A stretch of 64,000 bases of DNA from Neoarius graeffei. Taxonomy: Eukaryota > Chordata > Actinopteri > Siluriformes > Ariidae. The notes under the pieces are model-generated. The model saw only the letters and a program-made list of their open reading frames with translations, did not search any database and had not been told where the DNA came from. Both the position numbers and the translations under genes were made by a program. Below are positions 34,638-44,144 of the stretch, piece by piece. Numbering within the stretch: the stretch's first letter is position 1; each line of letters begins with the position of its first letter. Location of the stretch: contig NC_083596.1 in NCBI RefSeq assembly GCF_027579695.1, positions 49,723,257 through 49,787,256 of the forward strand, written 5' to 3'.

Positions 34638-35018
34638 GGGCGGCACGGTGGTGTAGTGGTTAGCGCTGTCGCCTCACAGCAAGAAGGTCCTGGGTTCGAG
34701 CCCCGGGGCCGGCGAGGGCCTTTCTGTGTGGAGTTTGCATGTTCTCCCCGTGTCCGCGTGGGTTTCCTCCGGGTGCTCCGGTTTCCCCCACAGTCCAAAG
34801 ACATGCAGGTTAGGTTAACTGGTGACTCTAAATTGACCGTAGGTGTGAATGTGAGTGTGAATGGTTGTCTGTGTCTATGTGTCAGCCCTGTGATGACCTG
34901 GCGACTTGTCCAGGGTGTACCCCGCCTTTCGCCCGTAGTCAGCTGGGATAGGCTCCAGCTTGCCTGCGACCCTGTAGAACAGGATAAAGCGGCTACAGAT
35001 AATGAGATGAGATGAGAG
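34638..35018 (+). mobile_element. tRNA-derived SINE, plus orientation
   Basis: 381 bp, TSD ATTTTTCTGACT (34626-34637 and 35019-35030). Box A and box B words present, tail GATAATGAGATGAGATGAG. Absent from the related composite unit at 13961-15106, so it is younger than that copy event. Confidence 0.95.
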
Positions 35019-35525
35019 ATTTTTCTGACTTATGACTTATATGGTTAGTTATGTATATGTATATTGGCTGTATTTTAGATTGAATGAATGGCCTGGATGA
35101 ATGGATAGGCTGCTATTTAAAATAAAAATAGTTTTTTTTTAAATATATTATTTTAAAAGCCCTTCTAGGGACGGGCATTGGAAATTAGCCTATGGCTATA
35201 AATGCTATGATGCCTACTGTTAGGCTGTTGCACAGCCTGCATGATATGTATCTGTCCCTATCAAATAAATCATAACTAACTGAACTGAACTTTGTGGCTA
35301 ATATGAAGTCTCGCGCATAATAGCCGCTCAGTGAAACCTGTCTCCAAACAACGAATATAATATAATTTATTTCATAGCCCACCCAACCAATTTCACCACC
35401 AGCTGTCAGATGGTGATTGCACACTCAAAAATAGAAGAGATTGGAACCATGTCAGACTGTGAAGCAATCACATGGAGCAATCCCATTGTAATATGGTTTA
35501 ATTGAATTTTTTTCCATATAGCACT

Positions 35526-35902
35526 CATCTCATCTCATTATCTGTAGCCGCTTTATCCTGTCCTACAGGGTCGCAGGCAAGCTGGAGCCTATCCCAGCTG
35601 ACTACGGGCGAAAGGCGGGGTTCACCCTGGACAAGTCGCCAGGTCATCACAGAGCTGACACATAGACACAGACAACCATTCACACTCACATTCACACCTA
35701 CGCTCAATTTAGAGTCACCAGTTAACCTAACCTGCATGTCTTTGGACTGTGGGGGAAACCGGAGCACCCGGAGGAAACCCACGCGGACACGGGGAGAACA
35801 TGCAAACTCCGCACAGAAAGGCCCTCGCCGGCCACGGGGCTCGAACCCGGACCTTCTTGCTGTGAGGCGACAGCGCTAACCACTACACCACCGTGCCGCC
35901 CC
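35526..35902 (-). mobile_element. tRNA-derived SINE, minus orientation
   Basis: 377 bp, TSD CATATAGCACT (35515-35525 and 35903-35913). It corresponds to the full SINE at the right side of the composite unit at 13961-15106. Confidence 0.95.
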
Positions 35903-36559
35903 CATATAGCACTGTATATTGCAAAAATTGTTTTTGGAGACATTTTATAGCCTATCTGCACGGCATTTAATGAAAGTGATGCGGAGACGGCATGGCACGG
36001 CTTCAGCAGCATAAGCACAGCACATTATTCTACACGATCCCCGCTGAGCTCCAAAACATGCCTTGATGTGTAGATATCATTAGTAGCCTACGATAGTAGC
36101 AGCGGAATAAAATTAAAAAAAAAGTTTCCGATAGCTTGATTCCGGTATAGGCCTGCTGCATGTTGAGGAAATTTAGGTCACACCTCCCACGGAATATTGA
36201 CGAGTATTTCACACACTATTTATAACCATCACATTAAAAGTTATATATGTTGTTTTGATGCCTGTTTGTTTCCCAAATATATACGTGTGTGTCTTAATGG
36301 GTGAATAAAAGGCATCGAGTTAAATATTATTGTAGAAAGGGGCTTTATGAAGTTCAGTCCATTTACTTGCATTGGTTTATGGGGAAGATTTGCCACATCA
36401 AATATGGCGGACACTCTGACGTATCCCAGCAACGGGGCCACCAGCTCATTGCGGCGTCTATGTTTATATGTCTATGAGTGCAACGCTACTTGCTGCTGTG
36501 TCGCGGTGCAGCAGCCAGCCAGCCATCAGTGGAGTGCGTACAGTCTATGATCGCTAAAT

Positions 36560-36656
36560 ATGAAGAGTGGCTGTCAAAAATGTAAAGAAAGGCAGCTGAA
36601 AGCTGAGAGGGACCGGAGAGGCAGGCAACTGGTCACTCAGTTTTTCCCAAAGAAAG
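36560..36656 (+). pseudogene. hAT transposase N-terminal exon remnant
   Basis: 32 codons, MKSGCQKCKERQLKAERDRR then GRQLVTQFFPKK, ending at a possible donor AAG|GTAGCT. Basic helix followed by (L)VTQFF is typical of the start of TTF/ZMYM-type hAT transposases. The rest of the gene is not found in this copy. Confidence 0.6.
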
Positions 36657-37405
36657 GTAGCTATCACTCACATGTGTGTTCAAAATATTAGCGAATGGTA
36701 AATGAACAGTATGAACATGGTTGGATTAGCCTATCAAGAGAACACTTTTACAGTTTGTACAGTGACATTTTTTCCATTTTAATAACTGAACTGACTTGTG
36801 TGATAAACAAGATGAAATATTACGTTATGCTGGTGCTAATAACTAGTGCTAATAACCAGTTTCATAACTAATGGGGTGCCCTAAATATGCACAGATTCAG
36901 CCTCAGGGGGGCCTCCGCCCTACCAAACCACTGAACCCCCCTTTGGAGAAGGAGGTAAGCAGCAATACAACCCATAAATGCTTTAGGATTGAAGTTTTTA
37001 ATGAGCAAGCGCCATATACAGTTTGCTAGATTAAAGTGTTGCTAATAACAGACACCAGTCAAGTGTTTGACATGGTTACGTGTGTGGAATGTTCACACGT
37101 TCTAAACCATTGGTTTCAAATTGAGGAGCTGGAGAAAGTGCAGCATACATAAAAGAGGGATAGAGCTTGCAACATATGAAGAAATACGTATGTAATTGAT
37201 CAAATTGAAATGTCACTCCGTGCCACTTTAAAATAAATTTATAATAAGATGTTTCCTGTCTTTTATGGGTAACATTTGTAAGGCTACTGAGTATGGAGTT
37301 CATTTAAATGCATCAAAATTGTGATGAGGGTGGGCAAAGTTGAGAGGGCCAAAATTCTAATCTTTCATGGGGCCCAAAATTTCTGGCGGCGCCCCTGGCT
37401 CCCTG

Positions 37406-37712
37406 GTCCACACCAGATCCACAAGGAGCTCCTCAGTGTGTGTGAGAGGATGATAAGAGCTGAAGATTTCCGGGTCGCACTTGTTTTTTTTTCTCTTGTT
37501 GACGTTTCTTGATTCTCCAAGAAAGATTTGATGACGTGCACTGATTCTCTTCAGCAGGACGTGTGAACAGAACAGTGTAGAACAGAGACGTGTGATTCAC
37601 TGACACTGGAATGGGATCTTAAAGGAGTGTGTGCTGATCGTAGACAGTAGAAGAGAGAGCTGGAGTCTGGAGGACGTTTCACTTCCTCTGCTGTCACTTC
37701 TGTATCTGAGGA
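37406..37712 (+). other. V3-J intervening sequence (locus proper)
   Basis: About 300 bp of original IgL spacer between the hAT insertion and the J recombination signal. Nothing else recognised. Confidence 0.6.
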
Positions 37713-37751
37713 GGTTTTTGTATGGGTGAGGACACTGAATGAATCGCTGTG
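37713..37751 (+). other. J recombination signal, 23-bp spacer
   Basis: Nonamer GGTTTTTGT (37713-37721), 23-bp spacer (37722-37744), heptamer CGCTGTG (37745-37751). Read from the coding end the heptamer is CACAGCG: the critical CAC is intact and position 6 is off consensus. A 23-bp J partner matches the 12-bp V signals. Confidence 0.93.
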
Positions 37752-37785
37752 GTATTCGGCCAAGGAACAAAGCTGATCGTCAGCG
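37752..37785 (+). CDS. IgL J segment
   Basis: 34 nt between the RSS heptamer and a donor GTAAGT. It translates as VFGQGTKLIVS plus one base of a split codon. FGQGT is the conserved J bulge motif (FGxGT). It is the only J found in the window and splices to the C exon at 38217, where the split codon completes as Asp. Confidence 0.95.
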
Positions 37786-38216
37786 GTAAGTAAAACTTCT
37801 CACCTCTGTTTTCGTACACTAGACTTCTACACCGCTTCACATTCACACTGCATGTTCTCGCATCGACTTTTATTTCTTTTTCCAGTTTGAGAAAGTGAGT
37901 TTGACATTTCAGATATGTCTTTTAGTTTGTGTCTCGGTCAGTTTTTAATAAATTGTACATTTAACGTAAGACTGAGGGAATTATTTTGTTATTTTCTTGA
38001 TTTGTAATTTCCTTGAGATGTATCTAAATGTTAATTTAGACATTTTTAATCCTTAATTTGTTTTGTTTTCTGATATTTTGCCATACAGACAGATTTATTG
38101 CTTTGTTCTTCATGGAAATGTTCCAACATTGATTTAAAAGTGTATGACATTCCTCTCTGCACATTAGATGTGTGTTATTTTGGTTAATGAATATCTCCTG
38201 CTGTGTGTGGAATCAG
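37786..38216 (+). other. J-C intron
   Basis: 431-bp intron, donor GTAAGT, acceptor GTGGAATCAG. Light-chain introns often carry an enhancer. I saw no clear octamer or kappa-B site. Confidence 0.85.
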
Positions 38217-38539
38217 ACGCTGCTCTCCCGGCTCCTGTTCTGACCGTTCTCCCTCCGTCCAGTGAAGAGCTGAAGTCTAACAAAGGCACTCTAGTGTGTT
38301 TGGCCAGCGATGTGGCCGGCGGTTTTGCTGATGTGCGTTGGTTCGTGAACGGGAACTCGGTCACCAGTGGAGTCATCAGCGGCTCTGCGCAGCAGCAAGC
38401 CAATAAGAAATTCACACTGAGCAGCTATTTGACCATCGACAGCTCCGAGTGGGAAAACAACAAAGTCATAACATGTGAAGTGTCTGCTGGAGGAAAAGCC
38501 GCATCAGTGAAGATTAACAAGTCTGAATGCAGTGAATGA
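38217..38539 (+). CDS. IgL constant domain (C exon)
   Basis: Single C1-set immunoglobulin domain of a secreted light chain that pairs with heavy chain in B cells. Starts DAALPAPVLTVLPPSSEELK; first Cys in TLVCLASD, Trp in VRWFVNGN, the helix-like YLTIDSSEWENN stretch, second Cys in VITCEVSAGG. The tail KSECSE supplies the Cys expected to bond the heavy chain, then TGA. About 107 residues, the normal length for the family. There is no membrane segment, which argues against a T-cell receptor. AATAAA follows at 38693. The isotype (lambda-, sigma- or iota-like in fish terms) cannot be settled here: the V looks lambda-like, while V-12/J-23 signals are as in kappa and sigma. Confidence 0.95.
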
Positions 38540-38692
38540 ACCTGATCCCAGCTTTTACATGTTTACTGTTGAGTTGCAAATCTTTCTTAGACCTGCAGTT
38601 TAAACTGTAGAAATAATTCCTTCTTACTGAGACTATAATGTCCTGATGATGCAATCGTTTTGTTTTTGTGTTTGAGAAATAAGTTGAAGTTC

Positions 38693-38698
38693 AATAAA
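38693..38698 (+). terminator. Polyadenylation signal of the IgL C exon
   Basis: AATAAA 154 bp after the stop codon, followed by GTGCATTACAG; the only such signal close to the C exon. Confidence 0.8.
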
Positions 38699-38704
38699 GT
38701 GCAT

Positions 38705-39821
38705 TACAGAAAAAGAACTGTTTGTCTATAATTCTCTAAACTAGCTGAGAATCTCACAGACATCAAATCAAAAGGACAAAAAACAGAGAATCATAGCAGG
38801 AAGGGATCAAATTCAGGGTTCATGCTGCTGAATAAAATTCTACTGGATGGATTTTGTGATTTTTTTTTCTCCTTCTGATGTCCAACGTTCGTGTTTAATC
38901 CAGAGCAGAAAAGCCCACACTGATCACTGTCCAGTTTAATGTGATAAACAGAGAGAATTCCAAAGACCTTTAGGCAGAAAAGAACAAATCCTCAGAGTCT
39001 GAAGTTCAGATCACACACGTGTGGAACCTGCTGAAGTTTTGGTGACTTCACACACATTTCAATTCACATCTGACTTGTACAAATGTAGAAATGTTTAAAA
39101 AAAAAGTATTTCAATGAAAACCTGCACACAGCAATCAAGAAGGAAGGACAAAAGATCATGAAGATGAAATCAAATTCTCATCCAAAGTTTCCATCAAATG
39201 TACACGAATGATGTGAAACACGTCACGTCAGTTTGATCAAAGTGAGCGAGATGCTTAAATATAAACTGAACAATAAATCTGGAATAACATTTGAAACACA
39301 CAGCTGTGTAATTTGTTCTGCTGAAGTTTTACTGAGGAGCACTGATGTGGAAATTTTCCACAAGAGGTTGTCAGAGTCCTAATCAGTGTGTGGACGTCGT
39401 CTCTCGCTCAGGATACACCTGCTGGCCTCGAATCTCTAATTTCAGCTCCATGGAAATGATGTGGTTTCTTTCTTTCACTTCTCTCTGAGTGGAAAAACGA
39501 CAAAGTCTGTATGTTAATGCTTCAATAAAACTATTCATTTCAATGCATCAATAATTCTAATGGAAATCAAGTTCAATCAAACTCAACTGTGATCCTGATC
39601 ATGTTATTGTGATGTGTTCTGATTCATGTTGTGGGTTCTTGCTGTATTTACAGACTGATATCTGAAAGTGCGTCTCATTAATCTAAAGCACTGACATGAG
39701 AGTGACATCTGCTGTTCTTTCCACTGGTCTGATTGGCTGATAGCAGATCCAGGTCCCGCCTCTGACTCTTTATGAAAGCTGGCTCGACTCTGTTCATCAC
39801 TCTGCTGATCTCACTGACATC
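38705..39821. other. Spacer between C and V4
   Basis: Unique-looking sequence. From about 39340 it carries a diverged copy of the V-upstream block (GTGTGTGGACGTCG, CTCAGGATACACCTGCTGG). The V-B promoter-like stretch CTGATTGGCTG and TTTATGAAA precedes V4. No second J-C is found. Confidence 0.6.
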
Positions 39822-40305
39822 ATGCTGCTCACCGTCTGCGCTCTGCTCCCTGCTCTGGCATGTAAGATTCCTGCTCCTGCTTTTCCTCTTCACACTGATG
39901 CCTTTTCCTTCATTATAAAGCTCTGTTCAGTGATAATGACACTCTGACACTCGGTGTTGCTTTCTGTTGCAGTGGTCAGTTCACAGAAAGTTGTGACGCA
40001 AAAGCCTTCGGTTATAACAGAAGATAAGGGAAAAACTGTCACTCTGGACTGTAACATCGCGAAGGATGAAAGCAAGTATGTCTCCTGGTATAAACAGATT
40101 CCACAAGAAGCTCCACAGTTTGTGTTGAGATTTTATCAGTCTTACACCTCTCCTGATAAATATGGAGACAATTTTTCTTCCACGCGCTTCACATCTAAAG
40201 CCTCTTCAAAAATCGACTATCAGTTAATAATCAGTAATGTAGAGGTGGGAGACTCGGCAGTGTATTACTGTAACACATGGGACGACTCTGCTAAAGAGCG
40301 GGTAT
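39822..40305 (+). CDS. IgL V segment V4 (type B)
   Basis: Leader exon 39822-39861 (MLLTVCALLPALA), V exon 39973-40305 after acceptor TTTCTGTTGCAG, 111 codons. Nearly identical to V2. Coding changes include VSWYKQ for VYWYKQ, a Tyr for His in the CDR2 region, Asp for Asn at the TSPDKYGD position, and CDR3 stem CNTWDDSAKERV. All canonical residues are present and the RSS is clean. It sits downstream of the only J-C in the window with the same orientation, so it would need a J-C further downstream or an inversion to be used. Confidence 0.93.
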
Positions 40306-40333
40306 CACAGTGATGTACACCATGACAAAAACC
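40306..40333 (+). other. V4 recombination signal, 12-bp spacer
   Basis: CACAGTG (40306-40312), spacer ATGTACACCATG, ACAAAAACC (40325-40333). Confidence 0.95.
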
Positions 40334-41165
40334 TCCTCACTGCTCACACTCACTTCTGCTTTCACACAACACGAGAAACAACAAAAACCTCAACTTCAAA
40401 TCACTGGAACTGAAGTGGAAACTCACTTGATGTTCACTGAAGACACTTTGAATTCTTCACAGTCGCAGATCACAGATACGGTACGACCTTTTATTCCACA
40501 TTTATGAAATTCTCAGTTCAGTTCTTTGGCTTTCATGAGCTCAGTGTGATCAGGTGATCTACAGCTGAGAGCTTTTCCCCAGATTTCCTCTGATTTCTGT
40601 GATTAGTGACACTGGACCTCCACTCTGACAACCTGAAAAGGCTGTTCCAAAGGAGAGGAGGACAGCTAGGGATAAGGCTAAAAAGAAAAAAAAATCACTG
40701 CACAAATGGCTAATGTAAGTGATGCCGGGGTCCCACAGTCCTAGAAATGTTAAATTTACTGCTTTTTTTTTTTTTTGCACATTTACTTTTCATCTTTTGT
40801 CCTTCCACTATTGCATCTTTTTGCATCAACTTTAACTGTTCCTCTATTTCCTTATATATCTTAATATATTTCTCTACCTTCTCTTTCTTTCTGTCTCTTT
40901 CCCTTCAATTTTCCTCCCACATGATTTGGGGTTCATGGCAAGGCTCACACAATCGTAGGAAACCTGAGAAAAGAAATGTGCACCCATATGACAGTTTATA
41001 CCAGCAGATGTGGTTAAACTAAGGCACATGGACTGAATTAAGATGCTAATCTAGAAAAATGTCCTTTCAGTGTGATGTAGATGCTGGACGAGAGTGCATC
41101 ATTAAGGGAGTCTGTGTCTTCATAGGTGAAGGTCCAGATAACCTTCTACAGCAATATGTGGCATG
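40334..41165. repeat. Duplicated V-B 3' flank (copy 2)
   Basis: Close match to the 3' flank of V2, broken at 41166 by an insertion absent from copy 1. Confidence 0.85.
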
Positions 41166-41299
41166 TATAGAGAGCGTGCACATGACGTCACGAGGTCTCG
41201 TGATATTTGTTTATCTGCCATCTTGGACGGCATGGCCGCGCATAGAACTTAGACGAACCCGTTCTAATTATCAAGTGTGTGGGAGTAGATCTTTCGAGA

Positions 41300-41475
41300 A
41301 TGGTTATATCTTGTTCAGCATTTGGTTGTACCAATAGAGAGGGCCAAAAGGAGGGCCTGTCATTTTATAGATTGCAGACAAGGAGAGACGCGCAAAATGG
41401 GTGTCCGCTGTGCGAAGAGAAAACTGGTACCCCAGTTCTACCAGCCGAATTTGTAGTGAACACTTCATATCGGGT
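41300..41475 (+). pseudogene. THAP-domain exon of the ISL2EU-like element
   Basis: Begins MVISCSAFGCTNREGQKEGL (C-x4-C of a THAP finger) and SFYRLQTRR. One frame on, it continues as KWVSAVRRENWYPS and RICSEHFISG, the Trp and C-x2-H part of the same domain, ending at donor GTAGGT. A single-base frameshift near 41395 separates the halves. Confidence 0.75.
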
Positions 41476-42050
41476 AGGTGTAATCTTCTAATTCAATACC
41501 CCTAGTACATCTGTTAAGTTGATTTTCGGATTGAATGATAACTGCATACGTAGAAACTAGACAGAACAGTGTTTGTGGCTGTCAGTCCACTTGATCTCTA
41601 ACGTTTAAAATGGCTATGCATAGCCCTACTACCCTGGCCTAGTCTATGACAATGTTTTATCTTTTTGGCTCATATGTGCCTTTGAAAGGCCAATCCATAG
41701 TATTTCACAAGTTCATACAAGGGTCCCCCTTGGAGAGAGTGATCCAGACCTATTTGGCTCACAGCCTGACACACACTGACACAGGGGTGTCAGAAAATAT
41801 TTTTTTAATTTGTTTGAATATAGAAGCTGGACATATCTGTGACCCCTACACATTTATATCTGATATTGAATAATAATTCTGCACAGATAAATATAGCGGT
41901 GAATGGTGATTTTTTTTTTTTTCAGACAAAAACATACCGGTACATATTTACAACCCTGTCATTATCTGGAACTGAGTTTAGATTTCGAACATTCTTATAA
42001 TAAAACGTCCTGCATAGTCTCGTTATGATAATTGTCATAATGCCACTTAC

Positions 42051-42434
42051 CCGTGAGGTTATCAAGTAGACATTCTTCATCGGGACCTTCCAGAGGTATA
42101 GTTGGGATACCCATCCCGCTACAAAATATTTATAAGCTTCCAGGCTCTTGTAAGCTTTGAGGGCTTTGCCAGTGTAACACGATTCACGATTAACAAGAAA
42201 ATTGTAAATATCATGGTAGGCCAGATCGGGCAAATCGCCGGCACCGCAGCTCCGAATTTCCCTGAACAAGGCTTGCGGCAAGTTGTACGGATCTGCAATC
42301 CCCAACCTGGAACACTTTTCCATGTAATGCTGCCTCACGTCACCTTCAAGATGCTGAACAAACTTAGACAAGTTATCACGCGATGTAGATGGGGTATTTT
42401 CCGAATTTTCTTGGGGATTACTCCCTGGATCCAT
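42051..42434 (-). CDS. N-terminal exon of the ISL2EU-like second protein
   Basis: About 128 codons from MDPGSNPQENSENTPSTSRD. The region NLSKFVQHLEGDVRQHYMEK, DLPDLAYHDIYNFLVNRESC, LKAYKSLEAYKYFVAGWVSQ resembles the leading part of YqaJ/SWIM-type proteins found in ISL2EU transposons and in many fish protein models. It ends at a consensus donor (ACGG|GTAAGT on the minus strand). No nuclease domain is present in this copy. A longer upstream frame exists, but it begins inside the terminal repeat. Confidence 0.55.
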
Positions 42435-42520
42435 TACGGTCGCGCAAGGTAAACAATCCTGAAGCCATCCAATATGGCGGAGTAAACACGGATGGGTCAC
42501 ATGACTGCACATCCTCTATA

Positions 42521-43126
42521 TGAATCGGTGCTTACACTTATCTTCCCCTCTTCTCTTGTTCTCATTCTTGATCACTTGTGCTGAAATTATTCATCGATTA
42601 AAAGAATGTATTATCACTTTTATAATCTATTTTTTCTGTTTCATAACATAATCAATCGTGTTGCTGGTTAAATGATCTTAAACGTAGAATAAATGGTTCT
42701 CAAGAACAACTGTGCAATACACTTTTTGTCAAATTCAGTAAATATCTCCTCGTGGTCCGCCAGCTGTCTGATCTGTGTGTGCGCTGAAAAAGAATCCAGT
42801 GTTCATACACAACTATGGTTCCATTGATTTGTCAGTGGGCAACAAAGTGGCTCGGACCGAGCCTCATAACATTATTTCAGCCAGTCAGCAGGTGCATTCA
42901 AAGTGTTTTCTCATGGAACAGATAATGCTTCCATTTTATTAAATGTTTATATAATGTTCTGCTGTAGTTACTTGTTCTTGTCTCTAAATTTACCTTCCTT
43001 CTAACTTTCACCTGACCTTGATCTATCGTGTCACTATGTTATGTTTTTCCTTTTCTCGATAGGGCTTGGTGAAAAGGTTTGATTTACCTAACTTTGGGTT
43101 ACCTACCTTTTGTCTGTTTTGTACAG
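42521..43126. repeat. Duplicated spacer (copy 2), empty site for two copy-1 insertions
   Basis: Matches 26580-26880 and 29440-29762. The junction GTTCATACACAAC at about 42802-42814 shows the locus before the hAT-like and CATACATG elements arrived in copy 1. Confidence 0.85.
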
Positions 43127-43739
43127 AGCATGGATCAAAACACCATCAACGAGGCCACTGAAGACACCACTGTTGGGATCTATGTTCCTAAAGAACATGC
43201 CTCAAATGATGAAGCAGAGGACATTGCACTGCAAAAAACTGATACCTGAATTTGAGGAGAAAATAATTTCACTCATATGAAGTATCTTGCGGCATGGACA
43301 GATATTTTTACTTGATAAGACATCCTAGAATAAGTGGGTTGCAATCCAGAACTAGGTTAATAATCTCAGAATTGGGGTCTCCTATTCTTCTCATAGGAAA
43401 TGCATGATCTTTTGTTTCAACCATTTTCAAGATATTTTCACTTGCTAAGATATCATTTTTTGCAGTGTGGCATTGTTCTTGAAGGCATCAAGGTTTTTAC
43501 AAGATCTTGATAATGTAGCATTAGCTGTTGCTATGATATATGCACTGAACCTCAGCTACCCTGCTGACCTCCACTACACTTTTGAGGTAATCCAAAAGAT
43601 TTGGATGGCACTGGATGGAGGTAAACTTTCCAACAAAGCACTTGCTCTGAAAAACTGGCTCTCTCAGTCAACGGGTCAGACTGATTTCTGTTGTGTATTT
43701 GCTTTTTTAAAAAAATTATTTGTGTTTATTTCTCAGTGA
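43127..43739 (+). pseudogene. Host-type coding exon interrupted by a MITE (copy 2)
   Basis: Duplicate of 29763-30261: MDQNTINEATEDTTVGIYVP before the MITE (43227-43467) and LQDLDNVALAVAMIYALNL after it. One extra base in the GTTTTTAC stretch just after the MITE shifts the frame relative to copy 1. Non-functional; function of the parent gene unknown. Confidence 0.6.
43227..43467. mobile_element. MITE with CACTGCAAAAAA termini (copy 2, longer)
   Basis: 241 bp with the same ends and site as the 158-bp copy at 29863-30020, which has lost internal sequence. Presence at the same position in both duplicates dates it before the duplication. Confidence 0.88.
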
Positions 43740-44144
43740 CGAGTTTATGCAGGGTTGATTACTTTTTGTTTTTAAATCCACTTTGATTTGTCAAAGTTGT
43801 CAGCTATGTAAAATGGTGTTCAGAGGGTTAACCCTCATGGTAAATTTTTTTTTTTTTATTGAAGCACTAGATCTTATTTGCCTTATTCAGTTTGTGGCAA
43901 GTTTGGTTTCCTTCAGTAAAATGCTGTTCTTGTTATTTTGTATTCACTCTTGAGGATGCACTGTTGCGCTGTACGAACAGTTCACAATATTTTTTTGAAT
44001 GTACTGTGATAAGTTTATACTGTTATTCTGCTGTGACTGACGTTTGTATGTGCTTCCATTGCTACACTGAAAGCAGTGCAAAGTTAGATTCTGTGTATCA
44101 TGAATCCATTGCACTTTACGCAGAATTTACATTTAATTGATTTA

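Larger units (their letters stand above)
34236..36476 (+). mobile_element. P-like (THAP) transposon nested in the hAT element
   Basis: 2241 bp with 8-bp TSD AGTGCAAC (34228-34235 and 36477-36484). Inverted ends are CATAGACATAATTATAAACA and ATGTTTATATGTCTATG. A THAP start exon (MPHSCAAFNC...) lies near the left end but is split at its first codons by a truncated SINE. There are two full SINEs further in. An 8-bp TSD, about 30-bp terminal repeats and a THAP exon fit the P-element superfamily. No transposase catalytic region is found. Confidence 0.88.
33953..37397 (+). mobile_element. hAT-like element between V3 and J
   Basis: 3445 bp with 8-bp TSD GCTCCCTG (33945-33952 and 37398-37405). Ends are CATGGGTGCCGCCAG and CTGGCGGCGCCCCTG. 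It retains an N-terminal transposase exon at 36560-36656 and hosts a P-like element (34236-36476) that itself contains three SINEs. No catalytic transposase domain is seen, so it is not autonomous now. Confidence 0.93.
41170..42516. mobile_element. Harbinger/ISL2EU-like element with THAP and YqaJ-partner-type frames
   Basis: 1347 bp inserted at TATA (41166-41169 and 42517-42520); the other duplicate near 26590 is an empty site (GCATGTATATGAATC). Ends are GAGAGCGTGCACATGACGTC and an imperfect inverted copy (CACATGACTGCACATCCTC). It carries two convergent coding starts: a THAP exon on plus and an LKAYKSLEAYKYFVAGWV-containing exon on minus. That pair is known to me from ISL2EU-type elements of fish. 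The catalytic parts are missing, so it is an internally deleted copy. Confidence 0.7.

Noticed and set aside
38217-38539. T-cell receptor gamma constant region (suggested by the CATWD motif of the V segments)
   Set aside because: The C exon ends in a short Cys-containing tail and stop with a nearby AATAAA; no connecting peptide or membrane exon is seen, and the V spacers are 12 bp.
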